From a virus: a DNA stretch of 25,220 nucleotides. Below are positions 10,101 through 16,767 of this stretch, in pieces. Where the stretch lies: positions 1 to 25,220 of the IMG/VR virus record IMGVR_UViG_3300020162_000806. The stretch is one strand, 5' to 3'. Numbering within the stretch: position 1 is the stretch's first letter; every line of letters starts with the position of its first letter. The notes under the pieces are model-generated. The model did not search any database and had not been told where the DNA came from. It saw only the letters and a list, made by a program, of their open reading frames with translations. The position numbers and the translations under genes are program-made.

Positions 10101-10631
10101 TTATCGAGGCGAATTGAGCGCCGCCTGTTGCTTGGCTAGATCGAGACCCTGCTGTCCCTGAAGAAGGGACATACCCATGCTGAGTCCCTGAAGGCCTCCC
10201 TGAATTCCTGCATACAGGGGAGAGGACGTTTGAGCAACCTGCCACTGAGGCATGGCGCTGATGGCGAGATTCTGCTGATTAAGATTCTGTTCGAGGGAAA
10301 CCTTGGCGGACTCGCGAGCAGCCTGTACGCTAATGCTGTTGGTCAAAGCAAGTGTACTACGGCTTCCAGCGACCCCACGCTCTGCAGCGGAAGAGACGAT
10401 GGCACCACGGTAGGTGTCGTAACGATTCTGAATCTGACGTCGCTTCTCGGCTGCGGTGATCTCACCCTGTGCCTTAGAGACAGCAAGGGTCTTTTCGTAC
10501 GCAGCCTTCTGCTGGGAGTTTTGATAGTCGGCAATACGCCGCTGCTGCTTGTTCTGTGACGCCGATGCCGCGACAGATGCTGCCGTGGATACGGCGCTGA
10601 TAGCAACAGCGACTGCTGGTGTAATAGCCAT
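10101..10631 (-). CDS. Internal virion protein (T7 gp14-like), 176 aa
   Basis: A small Ala/Gln/Ser-rich protein that begins with a hydrophobic Ala/Val segment (residues 2-24, AITPAVAVAISAVSTAASVA) followed by a basic, Gln-rich helical region. This is the layout of T7 gp14 (about 196 residues), which forms the outer-membrane part of the ejection conduit. The phrase RGAIVSSAAERGVAGSRST is comparable to the IRAAIGESMLEGSS-type segment of gp14. The start ATG overlaps the stop of the tail tubular B gene in a TAATG arrangement, so translation is probably coupled. The next gene starts 11 bases on. Similarity to gp14 is by layout and position rather than strong residue identity. Confidence 0.78.
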   Translation of the reverse strand: MAITPAVAVAISAVSTAASVAASASQNKQQRRIADYQNSQQKAAYEKTLAVSKAQGEITAAEKRRQIQNRYDTYRGAIVSSAAERGVAGSRSTLALTNSISVQAARESAKVSLEQNLNQQNLAISAMPQWQVAQTSSPLYAGIQGGLQGLSMGMSLLQGQQGLDLAKQQAALNSPR

Positions 10632-12742
10632 TAGGTGCTCGCTGCGCTTCTCTTGTTCAGGACAAAGTCGGCCACGAACTCAAGACCCGTGATGTTGACG
10701 GGGGCCGGACTATCGGATTGAAGACTGATGTCGACGTTTCCGCTAGAGCCCATGACCTTGAAGTTCTGGCTGTCTCTGTCGCTGAGGGTGTTCTGGTTGG
10801 TAATGAATCCAATGGCTCCGAGTGACTTTCCGGTGTACTTGTACACGCGGTTGTTCGCTGGAGACGTTCGCGGATCTACGACGAACGTGAAGTATCCCGT
10901 ATTGCGGTGATGAACGGTGCACTGCTTCAACTGAAGCGCACCAACGGCCTGAACGCCATTCTGATCCTTGACATGCTGCTTGGACAGTTCGACAAACATG
11001 TCGTAACTACATCCCACAAAGATGTCGTGAGCACTGAGATTGCCAACCACTTCAAATGTGGTAGTCGTTCCCGGTGTAAGGGTATGGATCGGATAGCGTT
11101 CACCCTCCTTGTTGCCCCAATCGGGACCAAGGATGATCTCATCAAGTTCCGGCGCAAGGAAGGACACGGAGAACGTGGTCCTCTTGGTCGTGGAATTGAA
11201 GGTACCACCGGTGGCGGTAATGATCGAGTCCATACGAGGATAGTAGGAAGGCAGAGCGTCTGAATGACGCAGGGCGATCTTGTCTATGCGAATACGGTTG
11301 GTGGAATTGTGAGTGATGCGGCTGACAAGATGGAGGTGGTCATCAATGACGTGCACACCAAGGATGGTGCGACTATCATCGAAGGTCCATCGACACCAAG
11401 ACGATTGAAGTTTCTTATCGCCCTGCCAGAACATGTGGTTGACAAACAGGGTGTTTTCGGACCTGATAAACAGCATGTCGTTGGACGACGACGCCTTGAG
11501 TTCCGAAACACCTGACGGGATGTACCCGTCGACATGTGCGGAAGCATCGATAGCCACCGACTGGGCTGCCGCTTCGTCGGTCAGGTACTCGTAGATCTGG
11601 GACCACGGTCCCTTGTCCGCTGCCCAATACAACTGGGATCCAATGACCGCGGGGCGAACATTGGGCGAGGTGTAGGTGGTGGAGGGGATGACCGACACAG
11701 TGGTCGGGCTCATGGCCTCCTGAGCACGGATCTCGTACTGCTGTCCACTGGAGGTGAACACGACGATGCTGCGCTGGAAGGGAGCCATCCACAGGATGGA
11801 GGTCACCTGCTTGGACGACAACTTGATGTCAATGGGATCGGAATCGACAACGCTGGCATAGGAATCAAGCCAGAAGTTGTAGAAGTCTCCGGAAACAGAT
11901 CCAACAACATTTTCACCTGCGGAGAACCACAAACGGTTACGATGAAGGCAAACGTCCGTAATCTTCTTACCGATAAACGACGGACCTGGATTGGTCTGGC
12001 TGTCTCCACTAAGACGGGAAACCCAAGGACAAAACTTGACTTCAAACGTGGTTGTTCCAGTCTGCACAATTCGAATAGGCATCGTGGATGAATTGTAGGT
12101 GGAATTCACCATCGGGGTTCGAACCCGTTCATACCACGGCTGAGACGACAGAGAAATGGAATTATACCAACCGGACGGATGCCCAAGGGCATCGTCTCTA
12201 GCGTACCACTTTTCACCTGCAACCGTCGGGGGAAGATCAAATTCCTCCCAAGACGCCTTGTTATGGGCGTTGGCGGAGTTATCGACATCCGTGCCACCAA
12301 AGGTGTAGGACAACGCCGCTGCACCGCTGAATGCGGTGGTTACTGAGGTATTGACTACAATGGTGGTATCGTCTACCGTGATTGCCTTGAGATTGGTGTG
12401 AGTCGTGGCAAGGTAGGCTTTTAGGGCTACAATATCAGCGACATCGTATGTAATCGAGCACGACGTTCCACTCAGTGTGCGGATATGCAGGGGGGTCGAG
12501 GCGTCGTTGTGGAACAGAACGAAATATCGTTCCGCAGCCGACCGCTCAATCCAGTGGACGCCAATACCACCAGTAAGGTTCAGGAAGTCGTTGACAATGG
12601 TTGAACCGGGGCGCTTTTCGATACCACGGCTGAGATGCATGACGACATTGTCGGCTTCCTCGACCTGATTCGGGAAACGCTGGCCGTCGGGCTGACGGCT
12701 GACACCGCCGTTGAGATCAGGAATGACAATGCGCTGAAGCAT
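10631..12742 (-). CDS. Tail tubular protein B (nozzle, T7 gp12-like), 703 aa
   Basis: The product forms the distal nozzle of the short tail. The N-terminus contains NGGVSRQPDGQRF, then QVEEADNVVMHLSRGIEKRPGS (residues about 9-46, read here in two parts), which matches the conserved opening of gp12-family proteins (GVSQQP, then RPG). The rest is long beta-rich sequence, about 90 residues shorter than T7 gp12. I place the start at ATG 12740-12742, which overlaps the stop of tail tubular A as TGATG. A frame-compatible ATG 42 bases upstream would give 717 residues, but lies inside the previous gene and adds an atypical Arg/Thr-rich leader. It is followed immediately by the gp14-like gene, as in T7. 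Confidence 0.92.
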   Translation of the reverse strand: MLQRIVIPDLNGGVSRQPDGQRFPNQVEEADNVVMHLSRGIEKRPGSTIVNDFLNLTGGIGVHWIERSAAERYFVLFHNDASTPLHIRTLSGTSCSITYDVADIVALKAYLATTHTNLKAITVDDTTIVVNTSVTTAFSGAAALSYTFGGTDVDNSANAHNKASWEEFDLPPTVAGEKWYARDDALGHPSGWYNSISLSSQPWYERVRTPMVNSTYNSSTMPIRIVQTGTTTFEVKFCPWVSRLSGDSQTNPGPSFIGKKITDVCLHRNRLWFSAGENVVGSVSGDFYNFWLDSYASVVDSDPIDIKLSSKQVTSILWMAPFQRSIVVFTSSGQQYEIRAQEAMSPTTVSVIPSTTYTSPNVRPAVIGSQLYWAADKGPWSQIYEYLTDEAAAQSVAIDASAHVDGYIPSGVSELKASSSNDMLFIRSENTLFVNHMFWQGDKKLQSSWCRWTFDDSRTILGVHVIDDHLHLVSRITHNSTNRIRIDKIALRHSDALPSYYPRMDSIITATGGTFNSTTKRTTFSVSFLAPELDEIILGPDWGNKEGERYPIHTLTPGTTTTFEVVGNLSAHDIFVGCSYDMFVELSKQHVKDQNGVQAVGALQLKQCTVHHRNTGYFTFVVDPRTSPANNRVYKYTGKSLGAIGFITNQNTLSDRDSQNFKVMGSSGNVDISLQSDSPAPVNITGLEFVADFVLNKRSAAST

Positions 12743-13350
12743 CAGAAGGGTCCTTGTAGACGGCGTGCGCCGATGCTCGGCCACGTGCTCTTGGTGTTGC
12801 TGGTAAAGGCACTGACGTCACGGGATCGCATGTCGGCTGCGCGGCTCTTGGCACGCGACATGAATGCAATCTCCTGCAGGAGTTTGTCCTGAGCCATCTC
12901 TCCGACGGTAGCCATCTGGTACATGCGAGCCGCCTGATCCACGACCTCGAACTGCTCGGCGGTGGGAAGGGACTCGAATGACAGCGAGACGGTGATACGG
13001 ACGTTGAGAGGAGTGCCTACGGTGAAGATGTCGGTGTTGTTGTCGACATCAAATAGATAGGTGGGAGTACGACCACGTTGAACGACATTGCGTCCATAGT
13101 CGGTACCGACCGTATCAATGGCAAGGGTGTCGTCGGGAATGAAGATGTGACCGTCGATGTCGGGAAGGTATTCCTTCTCGACGGTGTTGCAGTTAAGACC
13201 CGTCATCTGGCACTGAAGTGCAACCTCGTCCAGAGTCTGGATGGCGAGGGTGACGTCGTTGGAGCCAGTGACGGCAAGGGTGGACACGGGATACTCTCCC
13301 GACGCCCGAAGGATGCGATTGACGGCATCGAGTTTGGATAGTGCGCCCAT
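12742..13350 (-). CDS. Tail tubular protein A (adaptor/gatekeeper, T7 gp11-like), 202 aa
   Basis: The N-terminus LDAVNRILRASGEYPVSTL and the length close to T7 gp11 (196 residues) identify the tail tubular A family. Gp11 forms the ring that joins the portal to the nozzle protein gp12. The pattern of an N-terminal helix, a central beta region (YLPDIDGHIFIPDDTLAID) and a C-terminal helical part (FEVVDQAARMYQMATVGE) fits the family. The gene sits directly downstream of a strong terminator and has an AAGGAA ribosome site about 7 bases before its ATG. It overlaps the gp12-like gene by one base, which suggests coupled expression of the two tail-tube parts. Confidence 0.92.
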   Translation of the reverse strand: MGALSKLDAVNRILRASGEYPVSTLAVTGSNDVTLAIQTLDEVALQCQMTGLNCNTVEKEYLPDIDGHIFIPDDTLAIDTVGTDYGRNVVQRGRTPTYLFDVDNNTDIFTVGTPLNVRITVSLSFESLPTAEQFEVVDQAARMYQMATVGEMAQDKLLQEIAFMSRAKSRAADMRSRDVSAFTSNTKSTWPSIGARRLQGPF

Positions 13351-13367
13351 GTGTGTTCCTTGAAGTT

Positions 13368-13399
13368 AAAAGCCCCTCACGCCTTTCAGCATGAGGGGC
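13368..13399 (-). terminator. Strong intrinsic terminator between the small paralogue pair and tail tubular A
   Basis: Bases 13372-13382 and 13389-13399 form an 11-pair stem (one wobble pair) with a 6-base loop, immediately followed on the minus strand by TTTT (complement of 13368-13371). This is a textbook Rho-independent terminator read in the direction of transcription. It lies between the stop of the 129-residue gene and the start of tail tubular A. Confidence 0.9.
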
Positions 13400-13421
13400 C
13401 GGGAGCGAATTCCCCGAAGGG

Positions 13422-13811
13422 TCAGAAGAGACGAACGATCTTGACGGCCTGATTAGTACCGAACGTACCGTTGGCCGTAATGGAAATCGTGGTTCCAGAC
13501 TTGGTAACCTTGGCCTGATTTGAGGTGGAAGTACCACCGCTGTTAACCAGGTTAACACCGCTATAAACGTCCACAGTAGTCGTGGAAGCCGAGTAAGCAA
13601 TGGCAATTCCAAAGACCTGAGCCGCGGCGTTGTTGATAAACACAACATAAGCAGCGGGATAGGCTTCAGTTTCTACGTTAAACGAAACAACTCCGTTTGC
13701 AGAAATGGTTGTCTGGATGTCGTCGCTATTTGCGTTGGCAGCCCTACCAATTGCGGTGGGCGTTACAATAGTCGACGTAGGGTTGACGGTTTTGGCGGGA
13801 TCAATAGGCAT
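13422..13811 (-). CDS. Small structural-looking protein, likely paralogue of its upstream neighbour, 129 aa
   Basis: I do not recognise a named family. The protein is almost free of charged clusters and rich in Thr, Ser, Ala, Asn and Val, as in small beta-sandwich virion proteins. It starts MPIDPAKTVNPTST and ends ISITANGTFGTNQAVKIVRLF (read as two overlapping parts). The neighbour starts MPINGNATINPFST and ends LTLTANSTWTARDIVVTRIG. The shared opening and closing patterns suggest a tandem duplication. The ATG is preceded by GAGGT six bases upstream, 8 bases after the neighbour's stop. Because the gene follows the capsid gene closely and lies between two terminators, a capsid decoration or head-fibre role is a reasonable inference, but nothing in the sequence proves it. 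Confidence 0.75.
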   Translation of the reverse strand: MPIDPAKTVNPTSTIVTPTAIGRAANANSDDIQTTISANGVVSFNVETEAYPAAYVVFINNAAAQVFGIAIAYSASTTTVDVYSGVNLVNSGGTSTSNQAKVTKSGTTISITANGTFGTNQAVKIVRLF

Positions 13812-13819
13812 GTGTTACC

Positions 13820-14191
13820 TCAACCAATTCGAGTGACGACAATATCACGCGCGGTCCACGTGCTGTTGGCAGTCAGGGTAAGGATGCTGCTGGCTACAGC
13901 CGGAACAAGAACGTTAGCGCCGGCAGTGGTGGAGAGGTTGGCCGTTGCTGCGCTGACAATCAAGTTACCAGCCGCAGTGACAGTCACAAAACCAACCGGC
14001 TGAAGCGAGGTGCCCGTTCCAGCAACAGAAAAGATCGCGGGAAAGTTTTCGATCTTTGGAAGAGTGCAGACACCGCTAGCGGCGAGGGCCTTAAAGACAT
14101 ACGAATTTGAATCCCCGTAGTCACGCGTACCGGGACCAAAAGCCGCGGCAGTAGAAAACGGATTGATAGTGGCATTTCCGTTGATAGGCAT
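13820..14191 (-). CDS. Small structural-looking protein, tandem paralogue, 123 aa
   Basis: Unnamed family. The sequence is Ala/Thr/Val/Ser-rich and beta-type, with no membrane segment or catalytic motif. It shares an N-terminal pattern (MPI, then N-P-x-ST) and a C-terminal pattern (T-hydrophobic-TAN-x-T, then a basic-hydrophobic end) with the 129-residue protein encoded directly downstream. The ATG follows AAAGGG at a good ribosome-site distance, just after the terminator that closes the capsid gene. Its place next to the capsid gene fits a highly expressed decoration, head-spike or head-fibre protein; this is inferred from context only. Confidence 0.76.
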   Translation of the reverse strand: MPINGNATINPFSTAAAFGPGTRDYGDSNSYVFKALAASGVCTLPKIENFPAIFSVAGTGTSLQPVGFVTVTAAGNLIVSAATANLSTTAGANVLVPAVASSILTLTANSTWTARDIVVTRIG

Positions 14192-14206
14192 GAGAGCCCT
14201 TTCTTT

Positions 14207-14233
14207 TAAAGAAGGGGCCCCTTTCGGGGCCCC
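14207..14233 (-). terminator. Strong intrinsic terminator after the major capsid gene (T7 T-phi analogue)
   Basis: Two copies of GGGGCCCC at 14214-14221 and 14226-14233 form a perfect 8-pair stem with a GAAA loop on the minus strand, followed by TTCTTT. The hairpin begins about 9 bases after the capsid stop codon. T7 has its main late terminator at the same place, just after gene 10. Confidence 0.9.
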
Positions 14234-14241
14234 CCTGATTA

Positions 14242-15330
14242 TTAGGTCGTACCAGCAACCTCGAACGCGCAGTACGGACGAAGAACGCCTCCGCCCATCA
14301 GCATCTTCGAGACCATGAAGTCCGACTGACGACGAACATCGCGGAACTTCTCGCTCTGGACGCCCATCATCTGAAGCACGGCGATGGCCGACTTCTGGAA
14401 GATCACGCCACCCGAGAAACTGTAGTCACCCTGATACTTAGCAGGACCAGTCGTGATGTTGCTCGACGGGATGTGGTTCGAGCAGTACACAGGAACGCCA
14501 AGGACGTCGATCGGGAGTTGGTATCCCTGACCGTCCTGAATCTTAGGACCAGCCGCACCGGTGTCGGAACGACCCCAAAGAGCCTGGGTGGTCATATTCT
14601 GCGCAGCGGTGCCGTTGCTGAACGGAAGACCCAACTTGCGGAGGGCGTAGTACAGCGGGACGTTGATGATAGCACAGCGATCATTGACCGGAACATCGTT
14701 CTGGTCCATGACCTGACAGACTTCTCCCATGTACTCGATGAAAGCAGCCGCGTTGTTCTCAGTATTCCACGAAGACGGAGTAGCGCTAGTGACGTTAAAG
14801 TCAGCGTAACCGTTGAGAACACCAGCGGCGGTCTCGATACCGACAAGGACGTTACCACCGGCGGGGAACGAGTTACGCGCAGTGGCGCCACCGTCTGCGG
14901 TAGTACGCGAAGCGAGAATCAGGAGAGACGCAATCTTGCGGTCCATCTGACGAGCAAGTTCGCGACCGGTCTCGGTGGCAAGTTCGTTGCGGACGTCGAA
15001 GTGCGACATCGCGGTGTCGATGTCATCGACCTCGAAATGGGCGACCAGCGGACGATCGTCGAGGCTGATCGAGTACTCCTTCGTCTCGACATCGAGGCCG
15101 AGGAGTTCGGTACCGGCCTCATGGTACTCGGAGCCGATCTTCCACGTAGCGGGGAACTTCATGGTCGTGCCGCTAGTGAGAGTCTTGTAGTTGACCTTAT
15201 CCAGGAACTGATTGTACTCCTGGAAGGCGGTGATGACTTCGCCGCCGTAGACGGGAAGCCACATGTCGGACGGGGTCGGGCTTGCATTAGCAAGGTTGGA
15301 TCCAAAGCGGATCAGATTGGTAGTTGCCAT
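14242..15330 (-). CDS. Major capsid protein (T7 gp10-like), 362 aa
   Basis: The product forms the HK97-fold shell. Length (362) is close to T7 gp10A (345). Typical features of the T7 capsid family are the opening with WLPVYGGEVITAFQEYNQFL (residues about 24-43), the segment FPATWKIGSEYHEAGTELLG (about 59-78), the DDRPLVAHFEVDDIDTAMSH helix entry, and the C-terminal block with RDVRRQSDFMVSKMLMGGGV. The gene follows the scaffold and small membrane protein genes and is preceded by a long structured leader. Its ribosome site is weak (AGAGAA about 9 bases upstream of the ATG). A strong terminator follows the stop, consistent with high separate expression. I see no clear frameshift signal for a 10B-like product. 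TTA, CTA and TCA are absent from about the first 286 codons. Confidence 0.95.
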   Translation of the reverse strand: MATTNLIRFGSNLANASPTPSDMWLPVYGGEVITAFQEYNQFLDKVNYKTLTSGTTMKFPATWKIGSEYHEAGTELLGLDVETKEYSISLDDRPLVAHFEVDDIDTAMSHFDVRNELATETGRELARQMDRKIASLLILASRTTADGGATARNSFPAGGNVLVGIETAAGVLNGYADFNVTSATPSSWNTENNAAAFIEYMGEVCQVMDQNDVPVNDRCAIINVPLYYALRKLGLPFSNGTAAQNMTTQALWGRSDTGAAGPKIQDGQGYQLPIDVLGVPVYCSNHIPSSNITTGPAKYQGDYSFSGGVIFQKSAIAVLQMMGVQSEKFRDVRRQSDFMVSKMLMGGGVLRPYCAFEVAGTT

Positions 15331-15437
15331 TGTTTTTGTTCTCTATCTAGTTCATTCGATTCTATTCCTCTGCTTTGATTGTCGTCACAAGGATTATTCC
15401 ACACCATGTGGAGTCCGGACGGTCTCAACTTCGGAAA

Positions 15438-15497
15438 GGCCTAGCGGGATTCGACACCCGCACACCCATTGATGGGATCCTTCTTAGATGATAGGCC
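15438..15497 (-). ncRNA. tRNA-like cloverleaf fold, possibly a degenerate tRNA or processing element
   Basis: On the minus strand GGCCTA (15497-15492) pairs with TAGGCC (15443-15438). The closed loop holds a 3-pair arm (15489-15487 with 15479-15477), a 4-pair arm (15476-15473 with 15468-15465), and a 5-pair arm GCGGG/CCCGC with loop TGTCGAAT (15461-15444) that directly abuts the closing stem, as a T arm does in tRNA. Against a working tRNA: 60 bases is too short, the second arm cannot hold a 7-base anticodon loop, the T loop is 8 bases, the D loop lacks GG, and no CCA follows. The pairings are read by eye. Confidence 0.3.
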
Positions 15498-15498
15498 A

Positions 15499-15514
15499 GC
15501 ACGGCGAACCGTGC
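15499..15514 (-). other. Perfect UUCG-loop hairpin directly after the membrane protein gene
   Basis: Six pairs, GCACGG with CCGTGC, close a TTCG loop on the minus strand, starting one base after the stop codon at 15516-15518. No T-run follows, so it is not a standard intrinsic terminator. It could stabilise a processed 3' end or block exonuclease. Confidence 0.55.
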
Positions 15515-15515
15515 G

Positions 15516-16007
15516 TCAGTTCTGCTTAATGGTGGTACCGATTTCGATACCCTTGTTGTAACTATCGCGCTTCTCCTTGGCGACACGGGCATCCTCGCCC
15601 GGGCGCTTGAGGAAGAGACCAGTCAGCAGCGATAGGCCGGACAGCAAGATGGTGCCACCGGGAATGCCGCTGACCTCACCCTCGAGCGTCTTAAGACCGA
15701 TGTCGGTGACCTGAGTAAGAACGGCGTAGCGTTCATTGGCATCACCGATGGCGCGCTCGAACTTGTTGGTGTTCGACTCGACGTAGGCCTTCCAGTCGTC
15801 CCAAACCATGTCGACGTTGGCAAGGTTGACGTTGTCGACCGGGATGGCGGTAGCCACCTGAACGGCCGGAGGGACGTCGACGCTGACAAGCGACGCAAGA
15901 TTACATCCCTGAAGCAGTGCGAGGATAGCCGCACACAGCACAGTGAATGCAATCATGAACATGAACTGGGGACGATCCTTGACGAATGCCTTGATGTTAT
16001 CAACCAT
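15516..16007 (-). CDS. Small membrane protein or lipoprotein, holin-like layout, 163 aa
   Basis: The start is chosen at ATG 16005-16007 because AGGAGT lies 8 bases upstream; a longer frame upstream overlaps the scaffold gene and has shadow-like composition. The real gene overlaps the scaffold 3' end by 8 bases. The protein has a short basic N-terminus, a hydrophobic segment at residues 15-34 ending in LLQGC (Cys35, a near-lipobox), a soluble region (about 36-112, VSVDVPPAVQ then many acidic residues), a second hydrophobic segment at about 113-133 (GIPGGTILLSGLSLLTGLFL), and a charged tail. It could be a lipoprotein, a two-span holin-like protein or a head-associated membrane protein. Its place between scaffold and capsid is unusual for a lysis gene. 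Function is unassigned. Confidence 0.8.
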   Translation of the reverse strand: MVDNIKAFVKDRPQFMFMIAFTVLCAAILALLQGCNLASLVSVDVPPAVQVATAIPVDNVNLANVDMVWDDWKAYVESNTNKFERAIGDANERYAVLTQVTDIGLKTLEGEVSGIPGGTILLSGLSLLTGLFLKRPGEDARVAKEKRDSYNKGIEIGTTIKQN

Positions 16008-16767
16008 TCTTGAGTACTCCTGATGCGCGGACGCGATCCTGTACGTGTGCCTGATACTCGCTGTCGAACTTGTATCGGGGATCTCGCATTGCCGCAACCA
16101 TTTCCTTAGAAGAAGCAAACGGCTTGATGCCAGCGGGAACTCCAGACACGGCATTGACGCGGGTCTTGGGCTCGGTGTTGGTTGCAGCCCGACGCGCCTT
16201 GAGCCCAAGGATCACGTTCTGCCAGCCCGGCTGACGCAGTGCTGCGTTGACAGCATTGCGCTCGGCTTCATCGAGGTTGTCAGCAGCCCACTGGATGGTG
16301 GCCTGAAGTTCCTCGGTGCCTCCGACGATCTTGCTGGCCTCCTCGGCCAACTGGCGCTGCTTCAGACGAATGCCATCGACATAGGCGTCCACAACCTGAT
16401 CGGGAATACCGAACTTGCTGCGGATGGCTTCCTTGGTCTCGGGAGAGACGGCACCGGTGGCTGAGATCTCCTGACCCCAGTTGTTCCACTCGTCCTCGGT
16501 CGGCTTGGTCTCTACCTTCTTCTCGGGGATGGTCAGGTTGTTGGGAGCCTTGGCCTGGGGCGGTTCCTCGGCTGCCTGAGGAGGCGCTTCCTGCTTCTTG
16601 CCCGCCTGTTGAAGGCGGGTGATCTCGGCGCGCATGTCCTTCCAAGACTTGATGAACTTGTCAGGGTCTCCGCCATACTGCGGCGGAAGATTGTTTGGAT
16701 TGCTGCGGGCGAAGTTCTCGACCTGCTGCAGTTCACTATCCACTTCGGGGGTTTCGTTTTCGCTCAT
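16000..16767 (-). CDS. Capsid assembly scaffolding protein (T7 gp9-like), 255 aa
   Basis: The protein is acidic and Gln/Glu/Pro-rich, with an N-terminal helical part containing LPPQYGGDPDKFIKSWKDMR (residues about 27-46), a Pro/Ala/Lys-rich linker (about 57-90), a central helical part, and a basic C-terminus (KFDSEYQAHVQDRVRASG). This matches podovirus scaffolding proteins, which direct shell assembly and then leave the head. The gene lies between portal and capsid, as T7 gene 9 does. Its ATG overlaps the portal stop as ATGA (16764-16767), so the two are probably translationally coupled. The length is somewhat below T7 gp9 (about 307). Confidence 0.9.
   Translation of the reverse strand: MSENETPEVDSELQQVENFARSNPNNLPPQYGGDPDKFIKSWKDMRAEITRLQQAGKKQEAPPQAAEEPPQAKAPNNLTIPEKKVETKPTEDEWNNWGQEISATGAVSPETKEAIRSKFGIPDQVVDAYVDGIRLKQRQLAEEASKIVGGTEELQATIQWAADNLDEAERNAVNAALRQPGWQNVILGLKARRAATNTEPKTRVNAVSGVPAGIKPFASSKEMVAAMRDPRYKFDSEYQAHVQDRVRASGVLKNG

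Larger units (their letters stand above)
15331..15515 (-). promoter_or_regulatory. 185-base structured leader between the membrane protein and capsid genes
   Basis: This is by far the largest gap in an otherwise overlapping gene set. Read on the minus strand it holds in order: a perfect 6-pair hairpin with a UUCG loop (15499-15514), a cloverleaf-like fold (15438-15497), the palindrome GTCCGGAC (15413-15420), a 6-pair hairpin with a 3-base loop (15398-15412), and about 65 bases of AG-rich leader before the capsid ATG. In T7 the equivalent place carries a late promoter. I do not see a recognisable phage RNA polymerase promoter consensus here, so promoter content is inferred from position. RNA processing or stabilisation of the capsid message is the main alternative. 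Confidence 0.6.

Noticed and set aside
14242-14300. Programmed frameshift making a longer capsid form, as for T7 gp10B
   Set aside because: No convincing slippery site was seen, and the strong terminator hairpin begins about 9 bases after the stop codon.
14473-15378. 301-codon plus-strand frame opposite the capsid gene, and similar frames opposite the portal (16695-17690, 17727-18542)
   Set aside because: Same codon-aligned opposite-strand effect. The minus-strand genes match known structural families.
15331-15397. Possible host-type promoter (TTGTGA with TAGAAT) before the capsid gene
   Set aside because: The spacing is about 20 bases and both boxes are weak, so it cannot be supported by eye. 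No T7-type phage promoter consensus was seen either.
15438-15497. Functional tRNA gene
   Set aside because: The fold is too short, has no 7-base anticodon loop, an 8-base T loop, no GG in the D loop and no CCA. It is kept only as a tRNA-like structure.
16008-16208. N-terminal extension of the membrane protein frame up to 16208
   Set aside because: The extension overlaps the scaffold gene and looks like shadow sequence, while the ATG at 16007 has a good AGGAGT site.
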